A stretch of DNA of 64,000 nucleotides from Endomychus coccineus. Its lineage: Eukaryota; Arthropoda; Insecta; Coleoptera; Endomychidae. The position numbers and the translations under genes were made by a program. The notes under the pieces were generated by a model. It ran no database searches. It was not told the DNA's origin and was given only the letters and a program-made list of their open reading frames with translations. Location of the stretch: NCBI GenBank assembly GCA_958510875.1, contig OY294067.1, forward strand, positions 149,866,962 through 149,930,961, read 5' to 3'. Below are positions 20,771 through 32,531 of this stretch, one piece after another; positions within the stretch are counted from its first letter, which is position 1, and each line of letters begins with the position of its first letter.

Positions 20771-22819
20771 GATTGTAGTTGATTCTTTAATTAATATTTC
20801 AATTATTGTCAAAGGTATTATTGAAATTGAAATAGCTGTTTTGGGTTTTGAACTGTATGGTTGTTTCTGGTAATTTTTGACGTTGTTATTTCTCTGACAA
20901 CATGCCACATAGCTTTTTCGAATTATAATTTCTCCATTGTAACCAAGCTAAGTTTGCACGGGAATCACTTTCACAACTTGACTATTCAAAATTTATTGAT
21001 GATGTTCTCCAAATTGCTACTGAAATAACATGAATAGAAAAACAGGCTTAGGCAAGTTATTCATTGGTATGAAATTAAACTACCTGTATTGTAGTATTAA
21101 AAGGGACTATTTACGAAACCATCCACATAATTCTTGTATTTGGTCCTCGTAGTGTAGGTAATTGGATTCTATATTTATTGTTATCATAACTATTTTTTGT
21201 GTTCAGCAGAAGTATTGAGTGTGCACAACTTTGGAGTATACATTTACATTACAAATGATAACCTGCAAATTGAAACCTTCGATAACACAAGATCCCATCA
21301 TGTGAAATTTTCCAAATTCGTGGGTCAGTGGCAGAGCACATCGAACCATAAACTAGAAGGTCGAAGATTCCAATGTTGTTGTCTTCATAATTTCAATATG
21401 AATTACTTCAGAGGACAAATTCTAAGCATTGATTATAGAGATGAATTATGACATACTAATTCTTTTTGCTAAGCTATAACAGAGTTCATACTGTGAAAAC
21501 ACTATAACACCATGAATGAGAAATAATCTCCCTTATCCACAAATTTTTATGTGATGATTTTTTTATATGCTTGGAGGGCCAGCTAATTATGACTCCAATT
21601 TTCATATTTACTTGTTTGTGAATCTCAAATATTCCTCTCAGTAAGTATATTCAAAACATTCCGAGATTATAACTTCAGATGCTAGATTTGCATCATCCAA
21701 AAGGCGTACCGTTTATGTAGGTTTGTTTAAATTTTCATATAATTCAGTAGTTGAATAGGACAAGGCGCAGGAACCTCAGCATTACCATAGGATTTAATTA
21801 AAATTACGCTCAAGTAAAACCTAATTTTAAAGCAATTTCGTTGACGCAGAGTTGGCTGTTACCCTTTTTAGCACAAACAACAAAAGCGGAATTATCTATG
21901 TATGTAATTTTAATAAGTCACTCAAGTTCAACTCTCTGTATAGAAATAATGTAACAATTACGTTAGACTGAATATCATCATGGTACAGAAATAAAGGATT
22001 GAAAAAAAGGACAGCCATTTATTTCCGGTTGGTGGGTTTAACTTTGTTTGACAATAGAGACAGCTGAGCTCGTTAAGTTCTCTTCTATTAAAATTGGTGT
22101 GCTACATACACAATTTTCTGAAATCAAATAATTTGTATATCCCAAACAAATTTCCTCAATATAACCTTTGCTTCGAGTGAACAGTGAGCACCATTACTAA
22201 ATGTTAAATTTCATTTTGGATTGATGAATCGATTTTCACTATTGTTAGACTAAGAAGATTGGATACTCCTATTTCGCCATCACAAATTACTTTCTTGGTT
22301 CATCAGTGATGCATTCAAAATTTAAAAGTTGGAGCATTTTCAAAGTCTAAATGCAAATCCATAACATTCAGCGGGTTATGTGAGAACATTATCTTGTTGT
22401 GCTCATTCAAATGTAGGATAAGAACTGCATCTATCGAAACTGCTCAAATAACTGATCATCCTACGCATATATCTAAATTTGTAGGTTTCTACCAAAGAGA
22501 AATAGATAATCAGTATTGAATTGACAGTTTAAAACATTCAGTTTGTTGAATATTCTATGATGCATTCGAAAAGCTCCTATATTTATTCGAATGATCGAAT
22601 CATTGATATATTTGAATAACTGTTCCGTTTGGATACCTGAGACCTGTAGAGCCCAGTTTGAACCGGATAGTAAGTTTTGAATAGAATACTTTAAAAACTA
22701 AATACCCACCTATCAACAATGTTTCACCTCACTATCTTCAGACGTAAACGAACATAACCGCCTTTTACAGATATGTTTTGAGTCACTTGATTCTAAAATT
22801 AATTTCACAATATATTGAC
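20771..22819. other. About 2 kb without recognised gene
   Basis: No motif was recognised on either strand. The 84-codon frame at 21197-21451 has no domain, repeat or compositional support. Confidence 0.55.
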
Positions 22820-23290
22820 AGGGTTGATATTCTGGAAGGGGATGATTTAGCAAATGATCAGTTGGGTATATTGAGTGGATTGAGTTATATTCCTATGCTT
22901 AATAGCCCCACAAGAGTACAAGGAAATAGCATTTCATGACTGATCATATATTCATAAAACCAAAACATAACGATAATAATGAATAACTGCCATTGGTGAT
23001 ACAGACATGCATTACAGATAACTCCTCTACAATTCTTCATATCATCTAAGATGATACCATCAATATTTCCATTTATAAAGCAGAATTAACTATGATAAAT
23101 TACAAAATTTACATTCAAAACATGTGAACCGTTTACTCCGAAATAAGTATCCAATCAGTAATGAGAAATTCGCTAACATTGCTATGAATATTCCAAAATA
23201 AGAAATAACCAAAATACCATAAAAGAACATTTCGATGACAGATGCTCTCGTCATATCTGTAAATAGAACAATTAACTATTTAAAAAACTC
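22820..23290 (+). pseudogene. LINE endonuclease C-terminal fragment, plus strand
   Basis: The reading YIPMLNSPTRVQGNSIS, then DHIFIKPK, resembles the end of LINE APE-type endonucleases, where N-x-PTR-x-x-x-S-x-T-x-IDH is conserved. Weaker words (NYDKLQNLHSKHVN) continue to about 23180 and could be the linker before RT. Several shifts are needed. Its 3' side ends where the minus-strand I-like LINE begins, so that LINE may have landed in it. Confidence 0.55.
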
Positions 23291-23552
23291 CAAAACAGTA
23301 GAGAGATCTTGAATTAAGGCATAAATATAATTTTTTTTTTATTCAAATAATAGTCTCATCAACCCTTAAGGTTATTAGAGACACAGAAATGTATGACACA
23401 ATGAATACATATATATAATGAATAATATTTACAATAATTATATTTCGTTAGTAATATTGATATTTGTTCGAAACGCTATTAGTTTTTTCATATCACATCT
23501 AGAGTTCAGTATTGCTTCAATTGATGGAGGAATGTGGTGTACGCGTCGCTGG

Positions 23553-24760
23553 TTATAGACTAAAAAATTTTCTTCTTGAATGTAGGGGATATTCTCCTGT
23601 TTCGCAGTGGACACTGGCAGAAGGACTTGTACAAAAGGCTCCCAATGCGATTTTTAGTGCTGTATTGTGGATGGTATCCAGGCTTCTCAGAATCGATTTT
23701 TTTGCAGATGAATATACTAATGAGCCGTAGTCCAGCTTAGATTTGATTAAGGATTTGTATATCAGCATAAGACTATTGTAATCAGCACCCCAGTTCCTAT
23801 CTGCAAGTGTTCTCATCAGGTTCAGTCCGTTTTGACATACATTCTTCAAGTTAATAATGTGATTTTTCCAGTTCAGCTTTTTGTCGAATATCATTCCTAA
23901 AAACTTCAAATTGTCAACAAAATTCAGTGGTCGACCATCTAAGGTTAAACGAAGAATTTCAGGATTATGTTTTTTTGAGAACAGTAGACATTTTGTTTTC
24001 TCGTGGAAGAATTGGACGCCATTAGTTTCTGCCCATTTTTCAAGACTGTCGAGTGTTTTCTGTAACTGTTTTTGCATTGAATGTACATTTTTGCCTTTTA
24101 TAAAAATGACTAAATCGTCTGCATAAAGTCTTGCTTTAACTGGGGGTCTGCAATTGTCCAGAATGTTGTTTATTGCTACCAAGAAGAGGGTGACGCTAAG
24201 AACTGATTCTTGTGATATTCCATTTTGTTGAATCCTCTCCGACGATGTAGTACCGTTAACTCGAACACAGAAGTGGCGTTCTTTAAGGAAGTTATTGATG
24301 AATTGTGATATATTGCCTCGTATGTCCCATTTGTGTAATGTTTTAAAAATTCCTTGCCTCCATGTCGAATCATAGGCTCGGGTGATGTCAAAAAATACTG
24401 CAATACAATCCTGCTTGTTGGCGAAGCGCTCATGAATTTCGGATTCCATATCGACCAGATTATCTGCAGTTGTCCTGTTTTTTCTGAAACCGCTTTGTTC
24501 TGGAATTATTAGATTTTTTGATTCTAAGAACCACATTAATCTCTTGTTTACAATTTTTTCCAGTATTTTACATAAAGCACATGTGAGGGATATGGGTCTG
24601 TAAGAATCTGGGTTCATTTTTGATTTTTTTGTCTTGAGATTGCTTGGGACCACTTTCGAGGAAATACTTTGTTTATCCAGATATGATTGTAGATCTGAAG
24701 GAGATACTTTTTTGCATTCAGTGGAAGTTTCTATAGGAAGATCGGTGGAATATCATCTGG
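23553..24760 (-). pseudogene. LINE ORF2, reverse transcriptase part
   Basis: A minus-strand frame of 366 codons with RT blocks: PDSYRPISLTCALCKILEKI, EQSGFRKNRTT, FFDITRAYDSTWR, GISQESVLSVTLF (family form GxPQGSVLSxxLF) and the catalytic YADD at 24114-24125. Thumb words NLKFLGMIFDKKLNWKNH and SLDTIHNTALKIALGAF follow. The frame stops after SRRKFFSL. The short sequence left of it (PPSIEAILNSR-like) resembles a far C-terminal tail, so the segment between may be deleted, including any RNase H. The Pro-Gln of the GVPQG block reads SQ, another possible defect. Confidence 0.87.
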
Positions 24761-26153
24761 TCCTGCGCTTGAGTTCTTGCTCTGTTGAAGTGATTCTTCG
24801 AGTTCTTCAATGCTTATTTGTGCGTTTAGTGGGTTGGAAACCTCTTCTTCGAAGTCTATCTGTATATTTTCAGCACTCGTTTTTATTGCTTTGAAAGATT
24901 CTCTGTGATTTATGTCACTTGAATGCATTTCAAAGTTTTCTGCCAAGGTTTCGATGATTTCCTCGTTGGATGATATAATGTGATCATTTTTGGCAAGAAA
25001 CTTTATTTCACTTTGTGTTCTAATTCCCGAGACTTTCTTAATATTTTTCCATACAGTAGATGCAGGGGTAGAACTGTTTATATTACTTACGAATGTCTGC
25101 CAACTCTCTTTCTTACTTTTTCGCATTATGTATCTCATCTTAGCTCTATATTTTTTGAACTCTAGGATATTTTCTGTGGTATTGTGCCTTTTGTATTCCT
25201 TGAAAGCTTTTTTGTTTGAGATAACTGCTTTCTCGCAAGCTTTATTCCACCAGGGTACTGCCTTGTGCTGTTTGATGTGCTTCGTTTTACCTACATGAAC
25301 CTCGGCTGCCCCGATTATTATTTTGGAGAAGATTTGTAATAGGACATTTACATCTGAGTTCTGGTGGACCCCATTGAGGTCGTCAATTTTTCTTTCAATC
25401 GCAATTGAGTATTCTGGCCAATTAGCATTTTTTGTGTTCCACTTTTGGTATATAGGGATATTGCCTTCTTCTCTGTTTTGTTCGTTGGAAATATTTATTG
25501 GGTAGTGATCGCTGCCATATAAAAAAGGTATCACGTTCCAGCTAAGCCAAGGTGATAGAGTTGGTTCGCAAAAGGATAGATCAATAGCAGAGGATTGCCC
25601 CGTGAAAAGGTCAAATCGGGTATTCGATCCGTCGTTGAGAAGGTTGAAGTTGAATTCATCTATGATCTTTTCGATTTTCCGTCCCAGTGAGTTAGTTCTT
25701 TTCGATCCCCACAATGTATTATGGCTGTCTCCCAGGATTATTCGTGGTGATGAAATTCGATCAATCAAGTTCTTAATTTGTTCGGTGTCTATTTCTGCTC
25801 TGGGGGGGATATGAATATTGCATAGATTGATTTTTCTAGTGGATGATATGCTCACTGCTACTGCTTCTAAGATAGTTTGAAGATGTATCGAGCATGCTTC
25901 ATAGTTTTCGTCTACATATATAGCAACTCCGCCACTGGCTATTTGTTGTTGTTCTCTGTTTTTGTTGAAACATTTATAATTTCGAAGTTTATAGTGGTGA
26001 GTTCCTTTGAAATTTGTTTCTTGTAGGCAGATTATAGTTGGTTGCTGTTCAAATATTAAAGTTTTGAGCATTTCCAAATGGGCATACAGCTCATTTGAGT
26101 TCCACTGAATGATTGACTTGAATGTTATATTAAAAGGTTTCTTGGGAGGAGTC
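24731..26153 (-). pseudogene. LINE ORF2, APE-type endonuclease part
   Basis: ORF2 opens after a TAG at 26154-26156, overlapping the end of ORF1 (stop 26130-26132). The conserved start Q-W (26103-26108) is one frame away from the following NSNELYAHLEM, so a single extra A breaks it. Endonuclease motifs then follow: LQETNFKG, NIHIPPR, ILGDSHNTLWGS, AIDLSF and YGSDHYPI. The usual G-D-F-N reads GDS-HN, so the F-N of the catalytic block appears lost. The frame ends in KNSSAGPDDIPPIFL at the start of RT, where a shift leads into 24653 and below. The role would be nicking the target. Confidence 0.85.
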
Positions 26154-27377
26154 TAATGATGAGTCGGTATCTATGTTATCAATTGTTTCCGTTTTTAGTT
26201 GTCTCATGATTTTGAGTTTGACTTTGGTGCATCTGGATTTTATCTTTCTTTCCTTTAGGTATGGGTATATTCTGGTCAATATTTCTAATAAACCATGGAT
26301 ATCTGAAGTATATATTCTAGCCACGCTGAGGGGGTCGTTAGAACCATATACATTTTCGAAAAAGTCAGTGATTTGTTCGAAGTTCAGTATATGGTTGGAG
26401 GTCTTGTCGTCAAATAATGTTTTGGTTGGTAGTAATAACTCTTCTACTGATGGTTGGTCTTCAGTTATATTGGTTTTACTTTTCTTCGTAGGTTTTTCTG
26501 CCGGTTTGATGAATATATTTGTCGAAGTTTGTTGAGGAGGGGGAGTTATGACTTCGGTGATGTTTCTTTTTGAGGGTTTGTTGGAGATTTGGCTTTCACT
26601 TGGAGCATTGGTAAGTGGTGTTGGTGTGTTATTTGGAGTTCCTGCAACGATATTCTCTGAGGTAGCAGCGGTTTCCGATATTTCATTAGGTTCTTCCATT
26701 TCATTCGTTTCGTTGTTGGACTGAGATGTGACAGTCGTACAGTTGGCTGCAACATGGCCTTGCTGTTTACACTTGAAACATGATTGATTTTCTTGGGACA
26801 AGAATATACGGTATGATGTGTTATCGTGTGATAGGAGAATAGCATCAGGTAGGGGGATTTCAGAAGGGGATATATATACTTGTCGGCGGAAGCTTAGGAT
26901 ATGCCTGTAGGAGGGATTGGAGGAATTAATCCTCAAAAAAGATATTGGGGATAATGTTTTGATGCCCAGGTTCCGAAGTTCTTCATCTATCACATCATGG
27001 GGGATAGTGGGGTTTACATTTGATAACAGAAGTCGTTCGCTGGGTGTTATCAATCGGCGAGCATGGAGCCGTTCATTATTGATAGATATTGTCCCATTAT
27101 ATGTATTAAGGAATTCGTCAACAATATTTTTGCTGGATAGGTAAATGCAAATCCGATTACTAGATATTCTTGATCAAAATAGAATGTTTGATGGACCAAT
27201 AATGGAACCAAGAGCTAGTAGATATTCTTCGAATTTGGTATCGTTCGAAGAGTTGAAAATTATTGCTTGGTTTTTGGTGGGAAAAGTTGGTGCTTGTTGT
27301 TTACTGACAATAGATGAGAAGGTGGGATTATGTTGGATGCCCCTGTAGTCAGAAGCATTCTGCAGGAGATCGGTCAT
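26130..27377 (-). pseudogene. LINE ORF1 (nucleic-acid-binding Gag-like protein), one internal stop
   Basis: ORF1 starts at the ATG ending at 27377 (MTDLLQNASD) and would be about 415 residues to the stop at 26130-26132. It is interrupted only by an in-frame TGA at 27174-27176; the same frame continues with SRISSNRICIYL. One CCHC knuckle, CFKCKQQGHVAANC, is at 26739-26780. The region before it resembles the PRE_C2HC-type RNA-binding part of LINE ORF1 proteins. After the knuckle the protein is Thr/Asn/Pro-rich with lysine patches (KPTKKSK) that could act in nuclear import. The role is to coat LINE RNA. One substitution separates it from an intact frame. Confidence 0.85.
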
Positions 27378-27688
27378 TTTGAATTAATTTTCATCAGGTA
27401 AGTCGCTGAAGACGGCCCTGACCTGAGATTTCATTTCACTGGTACGTATCCTTCGAACGACCTTGGTCGTTTATTGGGATCCGTACTGTATGATCATAAT
27501 AAAACTAAACCAAACGTAAAGAAAACTTTTTCTTACTGATATTCTGCTCCACACTTTTTGTTCTTCGAAACAATAGTTTTAATATCACTTTATGATTCAA
27601 ACAGTATTGGATTGGATAGAAACAAACAGCGCACAGCAAACACGTCTTTACTCTTCAACATTCAACCCACTAATTAAATAAATATAAT

Positions 27689-28214
27689 GGTTCTGAAAAT
27701 AATCTAATGTTATTAATAGAGAAGAGAAACCAGGTCTATTATGGAAATATCATTGACAACAGTCGGAATAGTTCGAAAAAAACTTTTAGAATGAGTTATA
27801 ATTTGCACACACATAAGTTATTAGGCTGGCTACAGAAACCTAAACTGAAGCGGAATAGTAACATATTGGGAGCAATAACTACCTTGGTTACAGGCGACTA
27901 GGTAGCTTAATTTCCGCTGAGAATAACCCAGCCTAATCAACCTACCTGATAACTAGCAAACCTGGCTGTCTTTGTTGAAGGAAAAAATGATACGAAATAG
28001 TTAGATAAGTTAGGACATCAAACTAGAAAGATGAAATTCAAATAATAGATTTACAAATATTCAATGGTTGAATGAAATGATAGGAAAACCTAAATCGCAA
28101 GGATTGTATGTAAAAGTATTGATATGGTTGGCAAATACTAGATAGTACTTATTCAATGACAGTATTCTGATTCTCCTATATTTCAATAGAAATGGCTGAG
28201 AATTGAATGAGTGA
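27689..28214. other. No recognised gene
   Basis: Flanking sequence between the I-like LINE and the first SINE-like copy. The 64-codon frame at 27707-27901 shows no motif. Confidence 0.5.
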
Positions 28215-28500
28215 TGTCAAGTAATTGCCAACCATAGCAATACTTCAACTTACAATCCTTACTTCAAAACGACTGAACTTTAGATGAATGTGCATGAATA
28301 GTTGATCTATGGTAGGGCATCGCATCGCATTGTGTTCATCAATGATCTACTATCCTTTTAAAGGTTTATATTAACAAAAATATAAAAATCTAACGGGATC
28401 AAACTGGTGTAATTGGTAAGCACCCTAAACCAGAAATCCAGAAATGTGTGTTCGAATTCCTCCTATGGTTCGATGCAATTCTAAATATCTATGATTATTG
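28215..28500 (+). repeat. SINE copy with tRNA-like module, divergent tail
   Basis: It matches 34065-34330 over its first part, from CAAGTAATTGCCAACC through GATCTATGGTAGGGCATCG to AAAAATCTAAC. A tRNA-like unit at about 28395-28475 follows, with a D-arm GGTGTAATTGGTAA and a T-arm GTTCGAATTCC. The tail after the T-arm does not match the other copies. Confidence 0.8.
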
Positions 28501-28751
28501 TATGAATTAGTTATTCTATGATCAACATTCCACATCTATTACTAACAACTAATCAAGTTTAAGATAATCCTATGGAATTTAACCTCAAAATTGTTACTCA
28601 TAGTGTCATAGTTAAATAATACGTAATGTTCTATTAGGTGGAATTTCAAATAGACAAGTAGAAAGTGGCACTTCAAAATGATAGAATTTTTTCAAGCGAG
28701 AATTAAATTATTGTGAAGATTAATCTATTTTGTCATTTACACAATTGTTTT

Positions 28752-31288
28752 GGGGAATCCGAATAAATCAGAATATCTGGCATAATGCATGCGTAAGGAA
28801 CTCGAAAAACTCAAAAATTCACTTCTTCTTTAAAAATTCATAATTCAGCTGCTGCCACTTCGATTTCCTCAAAATGTTCACGGAAGGTAGCTGAAGCCAT
28901 GTACTTACATTTGAAATATGCGGATCCATGCTCTTCATATGAAAATACTCGTCAAAAGACCGAAAATACGGAAATTTAATATTTTTTTTATCGTTATATG
29001 TATTTAAATACGATGAGCATTGTAGAATTCAATCATAATTCAATGGAATTATAAAAATAGGTCGATAAAATTTGAAATTAATTTTATTCAAATAATTCAA
29101 TTTCGCAAAACATGAAAAAAATATTGAAATACAACAAAAGTTGCAGTCTCAGGTCTATAGATTTGATGTTCTTAAACTTTTCTAAATAATTTTCATATTT
29201 TTTTATTTGGTTCAATTTCCCACAGGAAAATTTATTTAACAATGTGTTGTGTGATATTTGAATACATTCAAAAATTCAATATCAATTTTTGTGATAAAAA
29301 ATAATCAAATGAACATATTTTAAATTAACAATATCCTAAGACAAGTGAGAAACAGTTGTGAGAGTAGTAATACCCAACTCGAGTACAGTAAAATATAATC
29401 ATCATATAGATCACATAATTTATTTTTTGAAAAACTGTTCGAATTCACTTTTTGTTTGACCGTATAATTTCATTTTAACATAATTCTTCACAGTTTCAAC
29501 TGTGACATTTGACAGTATGAAATTCGAAAACGGTAAGGTCGGTTTTTCATTGTTAGCCAGCCTTAGGCCCAAATTTAGCGTTTTAGCCGGATCCCCAGGA
29601 ACTCAGGCTGTTTGTGTTTGCATAAAGCACCAAAACACAAAACTTTTATTAGACGCCTCGCATTCCAAGCTCAAATACAAAGAGATAATAATAAAACTGG
29701 TGTGTAATATTGGCAATAAAACTTGCATGATGAGGTTATGTTTAAAATGTTCACAAAAAGAGCACAATATTTTGAAGTCGGAATTGTTATCATCTTATGA
29801 TTTGGAAGACATTTCTGCCTTCAAACAATGGACCCAAGTAGACTGATCTGAGTTAATTACATTCGTACGTACGAGAACTTGTTGGATTTATTGATTAATC
29901 AGTTTAATAATCTTATTCCACATCATTACATAGCTCTTCAACGAGCCAATTTTTTTAAAAATATGAAAGAAAACTTAGAGGAATATACAGCTGTAGTCGG
30001 TATGGATTTTGCTGAAAATAATATATTCGTCATCCAGGACGAAGTTCAAAGCCATTACTGGTTCAGAAATACTTGTACTGTACATCCAGTCGTGATATAT
30101 ACAAAAAATAGCGAAGGTGTTATTAATCGCAAATCCCTTTGCTTTCTCACAGAAGATTTGAAGCATGACAATGCAATGGTGTAAACTTTTATTAAATACG
30201 TGATTGATTATATCAAAAATGATTTTCCAAAAATTACTCAACTTGAATATTTCACAGATGGATGTGCTGGGCAATATGAAAACAGAATTCTTCACGTCTA
30301 ATTCGTCAAAAAAAAAACCGTGGTCTAACAGGAAATTGGAACTTCTTTGCCACATCGCATGGTGGGTCTCCTTGTGATGGTATTTGTGGCAGTTTAAAAA
30401 GACAAGCAGCAAGAGAAAGCTTGCGACGTCCGAAGACGAATCAAATCCTCACAGCGAAATATCAATCACGGACCAAATAGGAAAAAATAAATACTTACAC
30501 ATATTTATTTTTACCGATAGAAATTTAAAGATTGGTTATAATTTCGTACTGTCAAGAGTCACAGTGGAAACAGTGAAGAATTATGTTAAAATAAAATTGT
30601 ACGGACAATCGAAAAGTAAATTTGAACAGTTTTTCAAAAAATTAATTATGTGACCAATATGATGATTATATTTTACTGTACTTGAGTTGGGTATTACAAC
30701 TCTCACAACTGTTTCTCACTTGTCTTAGGATATTGTAAGTTAAAAAAAAAATTCATTTCATTATTTTTTATCACAAAAATTGATATTGAATTTTCGAATG
30801 TATTCATAATATCACACAACATTGTTGAATAATTTTTCCTGTGGGAAATTGAACCGAATAAAAAAATATGAAAATTATTTGGAAAAGTTTAAAAGCATCA
30901 AATCTATAGACATGTGATGCAACTTTTTTTTGATTTCAATATTTTTTTCACGTTCTGCTAAATTGAATTATTTAAATAAAGTTAATTTAAAATTTTTGAT
31001 AACCTATTTTTTTAATTCTGTTGAATTATCATTGAATTCAAATTTCCGTATTTTCGATCTTTTGACGACAATTTTCATATCAAGAGCATGAATCTGCAGA
31101 TTTAACATGAAAGTACATGTCTTCAGCTACCTTCCCTGGAAATTTTGAGAAAAGCTAAGTGGCAGCAGCTGAGTTATAAATTTTTGAAGAAAAAGTGAAT
31201 TTTTGAGTTTTTCGAGTTTTTTGCGCATGCGTCAGCTAAATACGCTAGATATTCTGATTTAATCGGATTCCTGGGAAAATTTCCTATC
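28752..31288. mobile_element. 2.5-kb palindromic DNA transposon of unassigned family
   Basis: Arms of about 770 bp (28752-29527 and 30537-31288) are inverted copies. Matching landmarks include GGAATCCGAATAAATCAGAAT against its complement near 31250, and CATCATATAGATCACAT against ATGTGACCAATATGATG. The 1-kb centre carries a broken plus-strand transposase-like gene (29517-30480). The innermost arm parts include the end of that coding region in both orientations, so the palindrome arose by inverted duplication or is a composite. No clear target duplication was found at the ends; right of 31288 an AT-rich TE-like sequence continues to about 31540. Confidence 0.75.
29517..30480 (+). pseudogene. 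Broken transposase-like gene of an unnamed DDE-type family
   Basis: Read over three frames: from ATG 29517, KFENGKVGFSLLASLRPK, then AVCVCIKHQNTKLLLD and CMMRLCLKCSQKEH; next, VVGMDFAENNIFVIQDEVQSHYW (about 29998-30060) and, after a TAA at 30182-30184, FTDGCAGQYENR; finally, from 30331, NWNFFATSHGGSPCDGICGS and KRQAARESLRRP, ending at a TAG at 30478-30480. I know similar proteins as repeated uncharacterised genes in insects, with acidic residues in MDFAEN, DGxAxQYxNR and CDG that could form a DDE/D site; that role is inference. Damage: one stop and two shifts. I do not assign a superfamily. Confidence 0.65.
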
Positions 31289-31289
31289 A

Positions 31290-31749
31290 ATTTGGGCTTT
31301 TCCAAATTTTTTTGGTCCTAAAAGTTAATTTTCACCGAAGAAATTTAATTCAAATTTTTGACGTTAAAATCGGCCAAATTTTTTTATTGCCCGATATATC
31401 CAAAATGTTATTTCCTATAGACCTGAAATTTCCAGGATCTCATTTTTTCGGTAATTAGAACCTATACCCAAAATTTGAACGAAATCGGAGATGATGACCC
31501 ATTGAGCGTTGTTGTTCTGACGTGGAACGACTCTAGTAATTCAGAATTAATTACAATCGAATATAAATACTAACTTTGTACATGTCGTGTTACGTAAAGT
31601 TGTACAAGACTGATTGTATATATAAGTAGCACCAAAGTGACTTAACACTTGTGTTGTGCTAACTAAGAAGTGATGATCTGAAGCTATATCTGTTTATGTA
31701 AGAGGTAAAGGAACAAAAATAGAAGTGTTATATAATGTTAGTGAAACTG
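31290..31749. other. AT-rich flank of the palindromic element
   Basis: Text near 31320-31540 (runs of TTTTT, GACGTGGAACGACTC near 31518) resembles DNA-transposon terminal sequence and may be the true right end, but no left partner was seen. A TATATATAAG motif at about 31619 could be promoter-like. No gene was recognised. Confidence 0.4.
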
Positions 31750-32097
31750 TTAACTTTCTAATATTTCAATAAATTTGAAGTAATTTGTAAAAATACATTT
31801 TTTTGCTTCTTTCGAAAAGGCTTTTTGATATTTTACGCCTTTTATGTTTAGGGGTAGGATATTACAAGTTTTAGGTAGCGTGTAGATTAGAAAACGATGG
31901 CACATATTCTTGTTGAATTTTTGAGTGGGTAGTGATTCTTTACTGGTATTTCTGGTAGTATAAAAAGTGAGTATGGTGTTCTGAAGTAATCTGTTTTTGA
32001 ATGCATACACACAAAAGCTATGGAAGTATAGTGTTCGAATGTTACTTATATCTTCTGTGTATATAAAGTTTGAATGAAAACATCTTTTTTTCTTCAA
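31750..32097 (-). pseudogene. LINE ORF2 C-terminal tail
   Basis: A 115-codon minus-strand frame reads LYFHSFCVYAFKNR, FYTTRNTSKESLPTQKF, HRFLIYTLPKTCNILPLNI and YFKFIEI. This is the tail that follows RT in CR1/Jockey-like LINEs, with the TRN and LPLNI words. RT itself is not found to the right, so it is a truncated 3' end, as left by incomplete reverse transcription, or a diverged rest. No poly(A) tail was identified. Confidence 0.65.
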
Positions 32098-32531
32098 AAT
32101 TATCTTCAGTATATAATTTTGTATTGTATTCAGCTTTATATATTCATATATATATTATTAACTAAACTCTTTATGAGTTTATTATTTAATTATGAATTAT
32201 TATTAATTCTTCCGGCTAGCTTTTATTTGTATTTTAAATCTTATGTTTGTTTTGATTTGAATAATCTAATAATTTGAATAATGAACTTTTACCTTTTTAT
32301 TTTATATCTATGGAATTAAACACAATGTTCATTGAATGCTAACTTTTAATATTTAAATTTCTATGACTAATTTATCTCGAGTATTAACTTCTACAATGTT
32401 GTATTCAAATAGATCTATGATCTAACCTCAAAATGATAATTTCGATTTATCTTTGTTTACAAAGTTATAATCTACAATCTTTCTTTCAGATTTACAGACA
32501 GATAATAATACAATGGAGAAATAATGAATAA

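Larger units (their letters stand above)
23332..27677 (-). mobile_element. I-like non-LTR retrotransposon, nearly full length
   Basis: A minus-strand element with a 5' leader (about 27378-27677), ORF1 with a zinc knuckle, ORF2 with APE endonuclease and RT, a short 3' region and a terminal A-run (plus-strand T-run at 23331-23341). A candidate 11-bp target duplication ATAAATATAAT is present at 23321-23331 and 27678-27688; the AT-rich context makes it suggestive only. The damage is light: one stop in ORF1, a one-base shift at the ORF2 start, one shift between EN and RT, and an apparent loss after RT. The RT sequence resembles the I/Jockey group. No RNase H is seen. Confidence 0.85.

Noticed and set aside
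21197..21451. 84-codon plus-strand frame
   Set aside because: No domain, no signal peptide, no neighbour evidence; expected by chance in this much sequence.
26546..26845. 99-codon minus-strand frame within LINE ORF1
   Set aside because: Alternative-frame shadow of ORF1, which has the zinc knuckle in its own frame.
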